A stretch of 64,000 nucleotides of DNA from Pygmaiobacter massiliensis (GTDB lineage Bacteria; Bacillota; Clostridia; Oscillospirales; Ruminococcaceae). Both the position numbers and the translations under genes were made by a program. Shown piece by piece: positions 1 through 9,268 of the stretch. The notes under the pieces were generated by a model. The model did not search any database and was not told the DNA's origin. It saw nothing but the letters and a program-made list of their open reading frames with translations. Positions within the stretch are counted from its first letter, which is position 1; each line of letters opens with the position of its first letter. The stretch lies in the NCBI RefSeq assembly GCF_900199435.1, contig NZ_OAML01000003.1:62001-126000 (forward strand), read 5' to 3'.

Positions 1-275
1 GCCTCGGCGCCGCCAATGGCAATCCGGAACATATCCTCACCGGTATCGCCCTCTGCCGTCGCAAGAATCTCAGCAAAGGGTGTGCCTTTGCGAACCAAAT
101 CACCATCTTTGCCGCCGCGGAAACTTTTGGCTCCCGAAAGCAGCCAGATGCTCTCCAGCAGATTGGTTTTACCCTGGCCGTTTTTGCCGCAGATAACAGT
201 GAGACGGTCGCCAGGGGAGAGCGACGCTTCTTCAATATTGCGGTAGTTGCGCACACAGTGTTCTTTTAAAATCAC
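1..275 (-). CDS. recF: DNA replication and repair protein RecF, N-terminal part (gene cut by window edge)
   Basis: Only the first 91 or so codons lie in the window. The visible protein begins at a GTG overlapping the stop of the S4 gene by four bases (GTGA). It reads [20 protein letters not shown], followed by the Walker A motif [13 protein letters not shown] and [14 protein letters not shown], which are typical of RecF. RecF is an SMC-like ATPase that loads RecA at single-strand gaps with RecO and RecR. The overlap and the dnaN-S4-recF order indicate one operon. The remainder of the gene lies outside the window. Confidence 0.93.
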   Translation of the reverse strand, partial: MILKEHCVRNYRNIEEASLSPGDRLTVICGKNGQGKTNLLESIWLLSGAKSFRGGKDGDLVRKGTPFAEILATAEGDTGEDMFRIAIGGAE

Positions 276-493
276 TCTGCGACAACCTCTACTTCGTAAT
301 TTTCAATCCGCACCTTATCGCCCGGACGAATTTTTTTGCCGCGCATTGTGCAAACCTCTCCGTTTACATAGACGACTCCGTCCTGAATTGCAAGTTTTGC
401 CTCGCCGCCCGTGGGCAGCACGCTAGCAAATTTTAAAAGGTCACCCAGTTTAATAAACTCGGTATGGATTGCACAGGTTTCTTTTTCGATCAT
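272..493 (-). CDS. yaaA: S4-domain RNA-binding protein (YaaA/RlbA type)
   Basis: This 73-residue protein is essentially a single S4 fold: [21 protein letters not shown], then [23 protein letters not shown]. Its size and its place between dnaN and recF match B. subtilis YaaA/RlbA, which is associated with the 50S ribosome. A strong AGGAGG Shine-Dalgarno lies 6-7 bases before the ATG. Its stop overlaps the recF GTG, so the two are translationally coupled. The exact ribosomal role is inferred from the family. Confidence 0.9.
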   Translation of the reverse strand: MIEKETCAIHTEFIKLGDLLKFASVLPTGGEAKLAIQDGVVYVNGEVCTMRGKKIRPGDKVRIENYEVEVVAE

Positions 494-623
494 AAAAATC
501 CTCCTTTGGGATTTTCAAAAAGGCATCGGCTTTCACCGTTTTGTTCTTGCTCGCACCTTTTCTTTCTATTAAAAAAGGTATGTATCGAAAAAGCCGCCGC
601 TTTTGGGCGCTTTTTCTGTTTTA

Positions 624-1760
624 TCAGTCATTTTTAAAACGAACCGGCATAACAAGGAAGATAAAATCATTGCCCTCTACCGGCAAAACCTTTACCGGTG
701 CAAGAGGCCCGGTCAGCTCAATCGCTACTTTATCGCAGCCCGAATACCGCAGGGCATCGAGCAAATAGCGGTTATTAAAGCCCACTTCCATCATTTCGCC
801 TGTAAACTTGCAGGGCAGAGAATCCATCACTTTGCCCAGCTCGGTCTGGCAGCGCACGGTCAACTGCTTGTCAAATGTAACGCGAAGCGGATTTTTGAGC
901 CGCTCGGTGATGATAAGGCTTGCGCGCTCGATCGATTCAATAAAGCTTTTCACTTCTACCTCAACGCGGGTCACGTGGTCCGGGTTGATGGTGCGTTTGT
1001 AATCGAGGAAAGCTTCATCCAGCAGGCGGCTGATGATGATGTAACCTTTTAAAGAGAACACGACATAGCGTTTGCTTGCGCTGATGACAACAGCCTCTTC
1101 TGAATCGCCAATCAATTTGGAAACCTCGGAAAGGGTTTTTGCCGGAATAACAAGGCTTACTTCGCGCCCTGCTTTGACGGGACGCTCACAGATAGCAAGG
1201 CGGAATCCGTCCAAAGCTACCAGTGTCAGCTTATCCAACTCCAGCGCAAATTTTTCGCCGGTATTCGCGGGCTTTTTGTCATCCTGCGAAACAGCATAAA
1301 TGGTCGTGTCAATCATTTCTTTTAAAAGCGGGCCATCAATAGAGATAGCCTGCTCTACACCGCCGCTGCGCTCTTCACCGTTTCGAGCAGGCATTGCAGC
1401 TGCCGGCAGTTCGGGATACTCTTTTGCGGGAATACCGGTAATGTTGTATTCGGTAATACCACCTTTAATCGTGGTATAAAGGGTTTCGCCGCATTCAATC
1501 TCTACAATTTCCGAGGGAAGGCGGCGCACCATGTCACCGACCAGCTTCGCGTTTAACACCACCGAGCCCTCATCTTTAATTTTGGCGTCGATGCGGGTAG
1601 TGATGCCCATTTCAAGGTCATAGCCGGTCAATGTTAGCGAATTGCCTTCGGCAGTAAAGAGGATACCCTCAAGAGCGGCTACATTGCTGCGCTGGGTGAC
1701 TGCTTTAGAAACTCCGGCAATTGCCTCCGAAAGGCTTTGTTTTTCACACTGAATTTTCAT
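624..1760 (-). CDS. dnaN: DNA polymerase III subunit beta (sliding clamp)
   Basis: The 378-residue protein has the full family length and three repeated clamp domains. It begins MKIQCEKQSLSEAIAGVSKAV and ends PVEGNDFIFLVMPVRFKND. The C-terminal LPVEG...MPVR segment is the conserved last strand of the clamp. It forms the ring that tethers the replicative polymerase and recruits repair factors. It lies between the DnaA-box region and the S4 gene, transcribed away from the origin. A GGAAAGGA element precedes the ATG. Confidence 0.97.
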   Translation of the reverse strand: MKIQCEKQSLSEAIAGVSKAVTQRSNVAALEGILFTAEGNSLTLTGYDLEMGITTRIDAKIKDEGSVVLNAKLVGDMVRRLPSEIVEIECGETLYTTIKGGITEYNITGIPAKEYPELPAAAMPARNGEERSGGVEQAISIDGPLLKEMIDTTIYAVSQDDKKPANTGEKFALELDKLTLVALDGFRLAICERPVKAGREVSLVIPAKTLSEVSKLIGDSEEAVVISASKRYVVFSLKGYIIISRLLDEAFLDYKRTINPDHVTRVEVEVKSFIESIERASLIITERLKNPLRVTFDKQLTVRCQTELGKVMDSLPCKFTGEMMEVGFNNRYLLDALRYSGCDKVAIELTGPLAPVKVLPVEGNDFIFLVMPVRFKND

Positions 1761-2369
1761 CTGCTTATCAGATCCTTTCCTTTCAACATGGTAAAAAATG
1801 GGAATTATGATTTTATCGTTTTGCCGCGGGCCGGCGCGGAAAAAATCAAAGGCTTACTTTTTTGCTCTCTGCTAACTTTTATGCGAAAACATTCGTTTCG
1901 CTTTTTCCACAATTCCGCTTGGGGCTTTTGTGCTCCATTTCAGTTTTCTGTTCGCAAAACAAACAAACTATCTTTAATAAAAAACAGTAGTAGTAGTGTT
2001 TGTGAATTTGTGGAAAAGAGTGGACAATCCCAGAGCTTGTCAACGAAAGCAGAGATTTTGAGTTTGCTGAATTGATTGTGGACAACTTGTGGTTTTCCAC
2101 AGGGTTTTAAATTTTAAACAAAGCTGTTGAATAAATAATGTTTAAAGTTGAAACCAATGTTGAAAAACCACCCTATTTTGGGACGCATAAATATGCAAAA
2201 AAATGTAAAAATTTTTACGAGTATGAATATTGTGTATATTCTTTGCATACACAAACCAAAGCCTTGCTTTCAGCCTGTTTGTCAAAGAAAAAACAATATT
2301 CTACCCGCAGTGCATCAGCAAACAGGACCTTTCTGATTGTTTTTTCAGAAAGGCCTGTCTTACTTTGCA
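1761..2369. other. oriC: Chromosomal replication origin region (oriC) between dnaN and dnaA
   Basis: This 609-base gene-free stretch carries DnaA-box-like 9-mers: TTTTCCACA at 1903-1911, TGTGGAAAA at 2009-2017, TGTGGACAA at 2077-2085 and TTTTCCACA at 2093-2101. The last forms a TGTGG-tttt-CCACA palindrome at 2088-2101. Toward dnaA lies a very A+T-rich segment (about 2140-2250) that could be the unwinding element. Position between dnaA and dnaN is where Firmicute origins lie. Origin function is inferred; no box has the perfect TTATCCACA consensus. Confidence 0.82.
2323..2357 (-). terminator. Probable dnaA terminator hairpin
   Basis: CAGGaCCTTTCTGA pairs with TCAGAAAGGcCTG across a T-rich loop, just after the dnaA stop on the minus strand. 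The following U-tract is short (TTTG), so termination may be partial. Confidence 0.6.
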
Positions 2370-3674
2370 TTAGGTTTTTGCGTTTTTAATAATATCTTCA
2401 ATAATTTCACGGAAGCGGCTGTCTGTTTCCAGTTTCTCTTTCACTTCGTTGATCGAATAAACAACAGTGGAATGGTCGCGTCCGCCAAACTCCTTGCCAA
2501 TTTCCTGCATTGTCATGCCGGTGATGTTTTGCACCACGTACATGGCTGCCTTACGCGCATTAGAAATATTGCTGTTGCGCTTGCGGCTGCGAATATCAGC
2601 AGGCGTGATATTGTAAGTTCTGGCTACCTCAGAGACAATTTTCTCAATGGTAACGGGCACCGGCTGGTTTTCGCTCAAAATATCCTTGATGGCATTCTGT
2701 GCAGCACCCAATACCGGCTGAATCCCCTCCAGCGTGTAGTAGGCATTCAGTTTTTTCACTGCGCCCTCCAGCTGGCGAATGTTATTTTTCAGATTGTTCG
2801 CAATATATTCCGAAACATCGTTCGGGATATTGAGCCCCAACAGGTCTGCCTTGCGGCGAATAATTGCGACGCGGGTTTCAAAATCAGGCGGCTGGATGTC
2901 GGCGGTCAGGCCCCACTCAAAACGGGTGCGCAGACGGTCTTCCAGGCTCTTGATTTCTTTCGGCGGGCGGTCACTGGCAAGCACAATCTGTTTGCCGGCA
3001 TTATACAGCGTGTTGAAGGTATGGAAGAACTCTTCCTGAGTACTTTCTTTGCCGCCGATGAACTGGATGTCGTCGACCAGAAGAACATCAGCTGCACGGT
3101 ATTTCTGGTGAAAGTCTGCCGTCGAGTTATCGCGGATGGCAGAGATGATTTCGTTGGTAAAAGCTTCACCGTCTACATAGACGATGTTATAATCCGGAAA
3201 GCTGCGGCCAATCTCGATGCGGATTGCATTCAGCAAATGTGTCTTGCCAAGTCCGCTTTCACCATAGATAAACAGCGGGTTGTAAGAACCGGACGGATTG
3301 GATGCAACCGCAAGTGCTGCCGCGTGAGCAAACTTGTTGGTGCTGCCAACGATAAAGTTTTCGAAGGTAAATGCATAGCTGCCTGCCGGGGCCTGGGGCA
3401 CCAGCGGGTCTTTTTTCTCGGGCGGGGCTTCCGGCACCACAAATTCCAGTGCCACCTCAAAGCCGAGAAGCGCATTGAACCCTTCTGAAATCAGGTCCTG
3501 GTAGCGCTCAATCAGAATTTTTTTGAGAAAATCACTGCGGACTGAAATCGTCGCAGTGCCGCCCTCAAAAGAAATGGGGCGGAGTTCCTCAATGAAAAGG
3601 CGATAAGTAGCATCTACCAAACGCTCTCGGCAATATTCTTTGACCGCGGAAAATACCTCGTCAAAGGAATCCAT
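2370..3674 (-). CDS. dnaA: Chromosomal replication initiator protein DnaA
   Basis: The 434-residue protein starts at MDSFDEVFSAVKEY, with GGAAGGAGAG about 9 bases upstream. An ATG 29 codons earlier lacks a ribosome site and would add non-conserved residues. Domain I is residues 1-80. A short linker precedes the AAA+ domain, with YGESGLGKTHLLNAI (Walker A) and VLLVDDIQFIGGK (Walker B). Domain IV carries the DnaA signature GREFGGRDHSTVVYSI-like segment (here GKEFGGRDHSTVVYSI). It binds DnaA boxes and opens the origin. The family and length fit fully. Confidence 0.98.
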   Translation of the reverse strand: MDSFDEVFSAVKEYCRERLVDATYRLFIEELRPISFEGGTATISVRSDFLKKILIERYQDLISEGFNALLGFEVALEFVVPEAPPEKKDPLVPQAPAGSYAFTFENFIVGSTNKFAHAAALAVASNPSGSYNPLFIYGESGLGKTHLLNAIRIEIGRSFPDYNIVYVDGEAFTNEIISAIRDNSTADFHQKYRAADVLLVDDIQFIGGKESTQEEFFHTFNTLYNAGKQIVLASDRPPKEIKSLEDRLRTRFEWGLTADIQPPDFETRVAIIRRKADLLGLNIPNDVSEYIANNLKNNIRQLEGAVKKLNAYYTLEGIQPVLGAAQNAIKDILSENQPVPVTIEKIVSEVARTYNITPADIRSRKRNSNISNARKAAMYVVQNITGMTMQEIGKEFGGRDHSTVVYSINEVKEKLETDSRFREIIEDIIKNAKT

Positions 3675-3950
3675 AAAAGTAAACTCTCCTTCCAAACGCA
3701 AAAAAGCAGGGTATACCCCCCTTTTGTAAACGCTGCAAAATAAAAAACAAGGGCCGCGCAAAGCCCCAAAAAGCTATAATTGCGCAAAAATGTACCCTAT
3801 GATTATACCACAAAACTCGTAATTGTGACAACCTTTATTAATAGTATTAATATATATAACAATTATATAAAAGAAGCTTTGGCTGGAAAAAGGAAAAATA
3901 CCCAGCTCATAAAAAATAAAATTTGCCAAAGCAAAAAATAGAAAAAGCCC

Positions 3951-3980
3951 TTGACAGTGCAAAAGCGTTTAGGTTATACT
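3951..3980 (+). promoter_or_regulatory. Promoter for the rpmH operon
   Basis: TTGACA (3951-3956) and TATACT (3975-3980) are separated by 18 bases, a good sigma-A-type promoter. A second TATACT follows at 3995-4000. The rest of the dnaA-rpmH gap (3675-4066) is A+T-rich and holds no gene. Confidence 0.8.
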
Positions 3981-4066
3981 TTTATTTTGCAAGGTTATAC
4001 TTTTTATAACCACAAAATTTTAGTCAATAACGCCCCATCGGGCGGTCATCTTTGGAGGAAGTATTT

Positions 4067-4201
4067 ATGAAAATGACGTATCAGCCCAAAAAACGGCAGC
4101 GCACTCGTGAACACGGTTTCCTGAGCCGTATGAAATCGAAATCTGGTCGCAAAGTGATCGCCGGCCGCCGCAGCAAAGGCAGAAAGAAACTGGCTGTCTA
4201 A
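4067..4201 (+). CDS. rpmH: 50S ribosomal protein L34
   Basis: A 44-codon gene gives [19 protein letters not shown], then [20 protein letters not shown], the standard L34 sequence. It is almost entirely basic, as expected for a protein of the large ribosomal subunit. TTTGGAGGAA lies 7 bases before the ATG. It is the first gene of the rpmH-rnpA-yidD-yidC-jag cluster, transcribed away from dnaA as in most bacteria. Confidence 0.98.
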   Translation: MKMTYQPKKRQRTREHGFLSRMKSKSGRKVIAGRRSKGRKKLAV

Positions 4202-4264
4202 TCAGAAAAGGTCACTACGGTGGCCTTTTTTCGTATCTGTGGGTTTTAAAAAGGGGGTGTACCT

Positions 4265-4606
4265 ATGCCACAACCAGCGCTCAAACGCAATGGTGAATTT
4301 TCCCGTGCTTATGCAAAGGGGAAGGCATTTGTGCATCCTTTTGTTGTGCTGTACGTATTTAAGCGGCGCCGCAAAGAGGGCGGCATGCGTATTGGCATTA
4401 CCACCAGCAAAAAAATCGGCGGGGCGGTACAGCGTAACCGTGCCCGGCGTATTATTCGCGCTGCGTTTGCCTCTTTGCCCGTAGATGTGGACAGGCCGGT
4501 AGATGTGGTTTTTGTGGCACGTACTACCACAACCCGCATTAAAAGCACCGAGCTTGCCGAAGCAATGCAAAAGCAGCTTGCGGCGGCAGAGTTGCTGCGC
4601 GAATGA
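4265..4606 (+). CDS. rnpA: Ribonuclease P protein component
   Basis: The 113-residue basic protein has the RnpA signature: [15 protein letters not shown] at the start, then [20 protein letters not shown] with the conserved RNR helix. It assists the RNase P RNA in 5' processing of tRNA precursors. It follows rpmH by 63 bases and overlaps yidD by four bases (ATGA), implying coupled translation. Confidence 0.97.
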   Translation: MPQPALKRNGEFSRAYAKGKAFVHPFVVLYVFKRRRKEGGMRIGITTSKKIGGAVQRNRARRIIRAAFASLPVDVDRPVDVVFVARTTTTRIKSTELAEAMQKQLAAAELLRE

Positions 4607-4863
4607 TTTCGCGCGGGCTCATCGCGCTGATACGCGCGTATAAACGCTACTTATCGCCCCACCTGGGCAGAAACTGCCGCTTTTTGCCCACCTGCAGCGA
4701 GTATGCAATGCAGGCAATAGAGATCCACGGTGCTGCCAAAGGCCTGGTTCTCGCGACATGGCGCATTATGCGCTGTAACCCCTTTGGTGCGTTCGGCTTT
4801 GACCCTGTGCCCCTGAAAGGCAAATGGGTAAACCCCGAGCGCCGATTGACGAAGCCACGCTGA
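4603..4863 (+). CDS. yidD: Membrane protein insertion efficiency factor YidD
   Basis: The 86-residue protein has the YidD core [20 protein letters not shown], with its two conserved cysteines, and [13 protein letters not shown]. The family is a small inner-membrane-associated protein that helps YidC insert proteins. It sits between rnpA and yidC, as usual. The start overlaps the rnpA stop. Confidence 0.95.
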   Translation: MISRGLIALIRAYKRYLSPHLGRNCRFLPTCSEYAMQAIEIHGAAKGLVLATWRIMRCNPFGAFGFDPVPLKGKWVNPERRLTKPR

Positions 4864-4936
4864 GATGCAGAGGCACATTCTGCGGTCGCGGTGGTAATAA
4901 TTTTATGCCGTGCTTTGCGGCAGATAGGAAGAAGCT

Positions 4937-6073
4937 ATGTTCAGTTTTATTGCAATCCCTCTGGGCTATGTGATGGAGTTCATCTATAACTTCTGCCAGA
5001 ACTATGGTCTTGCGCTCATCCTCTTTACCATTGTTCTGAAAGTTGCGATGTTCCCCCTCGCAGTCAAACAGCAAAAATCCATGGCAAAAATGTCGGCCTA
5101 CCAGCCGATGATGCAGGAAATCCAGAAAAAGTACGCCAAAGACAAGATGAAACAGCAGGAAGAAATGATGCGCCTGCAGCAGGATTACGGATTTTCTCCG
5201 ACCGCCGGCTGCTTGCCCATGGCATTAAACTTCCTAATCATGTTCGGTATCATTGACGTTGTGTACAAACCCCTTACCTACATTCTGCATGTTAGCGACC
5301 AGGTTGTTAACGCAATGATGCAGGCAGCTAACATTGCTGCCAGCGAGGGCTTCCGTGCACAGAGCCTCCTCATCAGCATGGTACAGGAGAATCCGGGCAC
5401 CTTTGCAAATGTTGTTTCTCCCGATGTGCTCGAAGGCATCCAGAACTTTAACTTTATGTTCTTCGGCATCGACCTTTCCAAAATCCCCACCGTCGGCTTT
5501 AACATGCTGGTTATCATTCCGGTGCTTTCTGTTGCAACCATGATTCTCAGCCAAATCATCATGACCAAAGCAAGCGGCCAGGAAATGCAGGGTAGCATGA
5601 AATACATGCCCTGGTTGATGAGCCTTATGTTCGTCTACTTCGGCTTTACCGTGCCTGTCGCATTCAGCCTTTACTACACCGTTTCTAACGTCCTCATGAT
5701 TGTACAGAGCCTCATTACCAAAAAAATGTACGATCCCCAGAAGATGAAAGAGCAGCTGAAACAGGAAATCGAAGCGAAACGCGCTGAGAAAAAAGTAAAG
5801 AAAACGGTTACTGTAAAAACAGAAGAAGGCAAAGAAGAGAAAAAACAGGTTTCTGATGCACAGCTTGCAAGCATTCGTTTGCAGCTTGCCCGCGAACAGG
5901 ATGCACTGCGCTATGCGGACGAGCGCACCGAGCGCCTGGATAATGCGCAGCCTGCAGAAGAAAAAGCGGCTGAGCCTGCCCCGGTAAACACCGAAGCAGA
6001 AATTGCAGACGAAACTTCTTTTGCAGATCAAGAGATGGCAAAAGAAGCTGAGCAGGCAGAAAAAGAACAATAA
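4937..6073 (+). CDS. yidC: YidC/Oxa1/SpoIIIJ membrane protein insertase
   Basis: The 378-residue protein has the five-helix insertase core. The first helix is followed by NYGLALILFTIVLKVAMFPL, then a charged hairpin rich in Met and Lys (MMQEIQKKYAKDKMKQQEE) and AGCLPMALNFLIMFGIIDVV. The last helices end near residue 275. About 100 residues of Glu/Lys/Ala-rich tail follow, which may bind ribosomes. No cleavable lipoprotein signal is visible, unlike B. subtilis SpoIIIJ. It inserts membrane proteins with or without Sec. Confidence 0.95.
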   Translation: MFSFIAIPLGYVMEFIYNFCQNYGLALILFTIVLKVAMFPLAVKQQKSMAKMSAYQPMMQEIQKKYAKDKMKQQEEMMRLQQDYGFSPTAGCLPMALNFLIMFGIIDVVYKPLTYILHVSDQVVNAMMQAANIAASEGFRAQSLLISMVQENPGTFANVVSPDVLEGIQNFNFMFFGIDLSKIPTVGFNMLVIIPVLSVATMILSQIIMTKASGQEMQGSMKYMPWLMSLMFVYFGFTVPVAFSLYYTVSNVLMIVQSLITKKMYDPQKMKEQLKQEIEAKRAEKKVKKTVTVKTEEGKEEKKQVSDAQLASIRLQLAREQDALRYADERTERLDNAQPAEEKAAEPAPVNTEAEIADETSFADQEMAKEAEQAEKEQ

Positions 6074-6166
6074 TTCTGATTTGTGTGGTGTTTCATGCGC
6101 TCTGCTGCCGTTGCAGAGGGCGCAGGCAGCCTGTTTAACGGGCTGACCGGAAAGGAATGGTAAATC

Positions 6167-7165
6167 ATGAAGGAAATTATCGCAACAGGTAAAACCGTTG
6201 AGCAGGCGCTTGAAGCAGCTTGCGCTGAACTCGGTGTATCCAGCGATGAAGTAAACTATGAGGTACTGGAAGTCCCCGTAAAGAAATTTTTCAAAAGCAT
6301 CCCCGCAAAAGTGCGTGTTACCTACGGCGAAGAAGAGGTAGTGGCACCGAAAGAAGAACCCAAGGCCGCAGTTTCTGTAAAAAAACCTGAGCCGAAAAAA
6401 GAGGCTGTTACTAAAAAAGAGCAGGCCCCGAAAGCGGAAGTGGCACCGCAGAAACAGGCAGAGTCCCAGCCCAAAAAACAGGCGGAGGCTCCCGCAATGC
6501 CTGCTACCGGCGAAAAAGCCGATGCGGCGGTTGCCTTTATGAAAGAAGTCATCGCAGCAATGGGTGTTGAAGTTGACGCTGTTTCCGCTGTTAAACAGGG
6601 TGAAGCAACCATCATCCGCGTAGAAGGCGAAAAGGTCGGCGCACTGATTGGTCGCCGCGGCGAAACGATGGAAGCACTTTCTTACCTTGCGGGCCTCGTG
6701 GCAAACCGCACCGGTGGAGATTATGAAAAAATCGGTCTTGACGTTGCGGGCTATCGCAGCAAACGCGAGCAGGACCTTGCAGCACTGGCACGCCGTGTAG
6801 GCGCTAAGGTGCAAAAGACCGGCCGCAGCCAGGCGCTTGAGCCGATGAACCCGTATGAGCGCCGCATTATCCATTCCGTCATTGGCGAGATGGAGAATCT
6901 GTCCAGCGAATCTACCGGCGAAGGCGCAGCCCGCCGCGTAGTGGTTCGTTCCACCGCACCCGGTGCAGTGGATGGTGGCGAGCGTAACCGTGGTGGCAGA
7001 AACCGCGGTGGCAGAGGCCGTGGCGGTAAGCCCCGTCAGGCAGTGCAGCATCAGGATCGCCCGGAGCGCAAAGCACCGACCGGTGAAGCACCGGTGGCAG
7101 TTCCGCGCAGCACTACGCTGGATGAAAAAATCGATCTGCCGCTCTACGGCAAAATCGAATTTTAA
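6167..7165 (+). CDS. jag: Jag/KhpB RNA-binding protein with RGG-rich tail
   Basis: The 332-residue protein has an N-terminal Jag domain (about residues 1-55), then a Lys/Pro/Glu-rich linker. A type-II KH domain follows, with GALIGRRGETMEALSYL, and an R3H domain with MNPYERRIIHSVI. After that comes a glycine-arginine tract (about 267-285, RNRGGRNRGGRGRGGK) and a conserved-looking end, LDEKIDLPLYGKIEF. Jag/KhpB binds RNA, usually with KhpA, and affects cell elongation. The RGG tract is an addition relative to the B. subtilis protein as I know it. Confidence 0.93.
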   Translation: MKEIIATGKTVEQALEAACAELGVSSDEVNYEVLEVPVKKFFKSIPAKVRVTYGEEEVVAPKEEPKAAVSVKKPEPKKEAVTKKEQAPKAEVAPQKQAESQPKKQAEAPAMPATGEKADAAVAFMKEVIAAMGVEVDAVSAVKQGEATIIRVEGEKVGALIGRRGETMEALSYLAGLVANRTGGDYEKIGLDVAGYRSKREQDLAALARRVGAKVQKTGRSQALEPMNPYERRIIHSVIGEMENLSSESTGEGAARRVVVRSTAPGAVDGGERNRGGRNRGGRGRGGKPRQAVQHQDRPERKAPTGEAPVAVPRSTTLDEKIDLPLYGKIEF

Positions 7166-7230
7166 GATTTGCCAGGGTAGGGCAGATGTCGTTTAATTGC
7201 ATTTGTCTGATAAACGCAAACAGATAAGAA

Positions 7231-7270
7231 ACAAGAGGTATCCGTATCACGCGGGTACCTCTTGTGTTTT
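7231..7270 (+). terminator. Terminator of the rpmH-jag operon
   Basis: ACAAGAGGTA pairs with TACCTCTTGT and is followed by GTTTT. The rest of the 7166-7744 gap is A+T-rich. It contains a palindrome at 7441-7463 but no convincing gene. Confidence 0.85.
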
Positions 7271-7440
7271 TGTGGATGTATTTTACTGACAGATGTTTGG
7301 CACAAAGTAAAAGCGGCAAAAAGAAAGAATAGAAAATTAGAGTGTTATTTGCAGCATCATATATTTAGCTTTTACGACAAAAAGAGAGATGAACCGGCAA
7401 AATAGAACTAAAATATCTATTAATTTGATATATTTTAAAT

Positions 7441-7463
7441 ATAAAATACAAACTGTATTTTAT
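7441..7463. repeat. Perfect A+T-rich palindrome upstream of mnmE
   Basis: ATAAAATACA and TGTATTTTAT are exact reverse complements around a 3-base centre (aac). It lies in the 579-base gap between jag and mnmE. It could be an operator; no regulator is identified. Confidence 0.45.
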
Positions 7464-7744
7464 GGATGCAAGAATATGTTGTAGCAGACCTCGTTTTGTA
7501 GTAAAATATGCTGGGATTATAGTATTTTTCTGCGTCTTATCGACGCATTTTAAAATAGCCGGCATCACTTCAAACAAGACTTTAGCAAAAACAGAGAATT
7601 GCTGTTTGTGTGATTTTAATGCGCGTACTCATCAAAAATATTGCGGCATTTGTGTTTTCATGACGCAAAACATTTTATCATCACGCATTACACAGCTACC
7701 GGCTATTATTTATAAATTTCAACTCATTAACAGGGGGAACCACC

Positions 7745-9112
7745 ATGAATACAACCATCGCCGCTATTGCAACGGCAGCCGGCAAAGCAGGCATTGCTGT
7801 TGTCCGCCTTTCCGGGCCGGAAGCCTATGCCATTGGAGCAAAGGTGTTTCGCCCGATAAATCCATCCAAGCAGCTGCAAAACGCAGCGGGCTATACTGCA
7901 CTGTTCGGGCATTTTGTGCGAAATGGGCAACGTTGTGATGAAGCGGTGGCTCTTTGCTTTCGCGCGCCAAAAAGTTACACCGGCGAAGATGTAGTGGAAC
8001 TATCGGTGCATGGCGGCACCGCAGTGGTAGAAAATTTGCTCAAAGCTTGTTATGAGGCAGGTGCAGTACCAGCAGCTGCTGGCGAGTTCACCAAGCGCGC
8101 ATTTCTTTCCGGACGCATCTCGCTTACCCAGGCAGAGGCGGTAATGGAAATGATTAATGCGACCTCGCAACAAGGGGCAGCCGCAGCAAATGCTGCGCTT
8201 GAAGGTGCGCTATATCGTCGCATCCATACTGTCAGCGATACGCTCACGGTGCTTGCAGGGCATATTGCGGCTTTTACCGATTACCCGGAAGAAGATGTTG
8301 ACGAGCTATCGACCGAGCATTTGATAGAAACACTTACCGGAGCAGAACAAATTTTATGCGCGCTGATTGACAATTACGAGGCAGGCAGCATTTTGCGCCG
8401 AGGTGTTTCCACTGCGATTGTTGGCAGCCCGAACGTTGGCAAAAGCACCTTACTGAATTTACTTGCTGGATGCGAAAAAGCAATTGTAACGCCGGTTGCT
8501 GGCACCACCCGCGATGTAGTGGAGCAGGACGTCAGCTTGGGTGGAACGACACTGCTGCTGGCAGATACCGCTGGTATGCGTGTGACCGAAGATATTGTTG
8601 AGGCGGAGGGGATTCGCCGCTCTAACCAACGGTTTGAAGAAGCCAACCTTGTGCTTGCGGTTTTTGATGGTTCCCGTCCACTTTCGGATGAGGACAAGCA
8701 GTTGGCGCTGCGTTGCAAGGGCCGATTGGCACTCGCCATTATCAATAAAAGTGACCTTTCTCAAGTAATAGACATTGCTGATTATACAGAATGTTTTAAA
8801 AATATCATTTATGTTTCTGCTAAAGAGGATAGCGATATGCAAAAAATTGCCGAGGCAATTCGTGCACTGGTCATCTCAGCAGACATTGACCCCGATGCCG
8901 CACTGCTTGCAAACCAGCGTCAGCTGGCCTGCGCCAAAACAGCACAGCAGGCATTACAAGAAGCACTTACAGCTGCCAAAGAAGGCTTTGCCGTAGATGC
9001 CGTATCCGTTTGTGTGGATGATGCCCTTGCAGCACTCTACGAGCTGACTGGCGAATCTGCTACCGATGCTGTAATAGAAGAAGTATTTTCAAAGTTTTGC
9101 GTGGGCAAATAG
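7745..9112 (+). CDS. mnmE: tRNA uridine-5-carboxymethylaminomethyl modification GTPase MnmE
   Basis: The 455-residue protein starts MNTTIAAIATAAGKAGIAVV, after an AGGGGGA-type ribosome site. It has the N-terminal tetrahydrofolate-binding domain and an inserted GTPase domain. G1 is GSPNVGKSTLLN, G3 is DTAGMR and G4 is NKSD. The C-terminal CVGK motif is at the very end. With MnmG it modifies the wobble uridine of several tRNAs. mnmG follows after an unusually structured 254-base gap. Confidence 0.97.
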   Translation: MNTTIAAIATAAGKAGIAVVRLSGPEAYAIGAKVFRPINPSKQLQNAAGYTALFGHFVRNGQRCDEAVALCFRAPKSYTGEDVVELSVHGGTAVVENLLKACYEAGAVPAAAGEFTKRAFLSGRISLTQAEAVMEMINATSQQGAAAANAALEGALYRRIHTVSDTLTVLAGHIAAFTDYPEEDVDELSTEHLIETLTGAEQILCALIDNYEAGSILRRGVSTAIVGSPNVGKSTLLNLLAGCEKAIVTPVAGTTRDVVEQDVSLGGTTLLLADTAGMRVTEDIVEAEGIRRSNQRFEEANLVLAVFDGSRPLSDEDKQLALRCKGRLALAIINKSDLSQVIDIADYTECFKNIIYVSAKEDSDMQKIAEAIRALVISADIDPDAALLANQRQLACAKTAQQALQEALTAAKEGFAVDAVSVCVDDALAALYELTGESATDAVIEEVFSKFCVGK

Positions 9113-9187
9113 TCCAAAAAGTATTATTTGAACAATTTATTACGATAAAAGCTTTTGAAAAAGTTAAATATGCAAGTTCAGGTCAAG

Positions 9188-9268
9188 TTTTCCACACTAA
9201 ATTACTATTTGTGTGGAAAAAATGGCGACTCAAAAATCTTTCCACATGCTCTTCAAGGTCAGTGGAAA
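9188..9268. repeat. Two consecutive TTTCCAC inverted repeats before mnmG
   Basis: The first repeat is TTTTCCACAC (9188-9197) facing GTGTGGAAAA (9211-9220), a perfect 10-base match. The second is TTTCCAC (9239-9245) facing GTGGAAA (9262-9268). A third hairpin, ATTCTGCA/TGCAGAAT, follows near 9279-9308. The motif equals the DnaA-box-like 9-mer at the origin. Confidence 0.6.

Noticed and set aside
2337-3488. 383-codon open frame antisense to dnaA
   Set aside because: No recognisable domain; it mirrors dnaA codons.
5234-7051. 605-codon open frame antisense to yidC and jag
   Set aside because: Composition is Cys/Phe/His-rich with no domain. It is the complement frame of two well-conserved genes.
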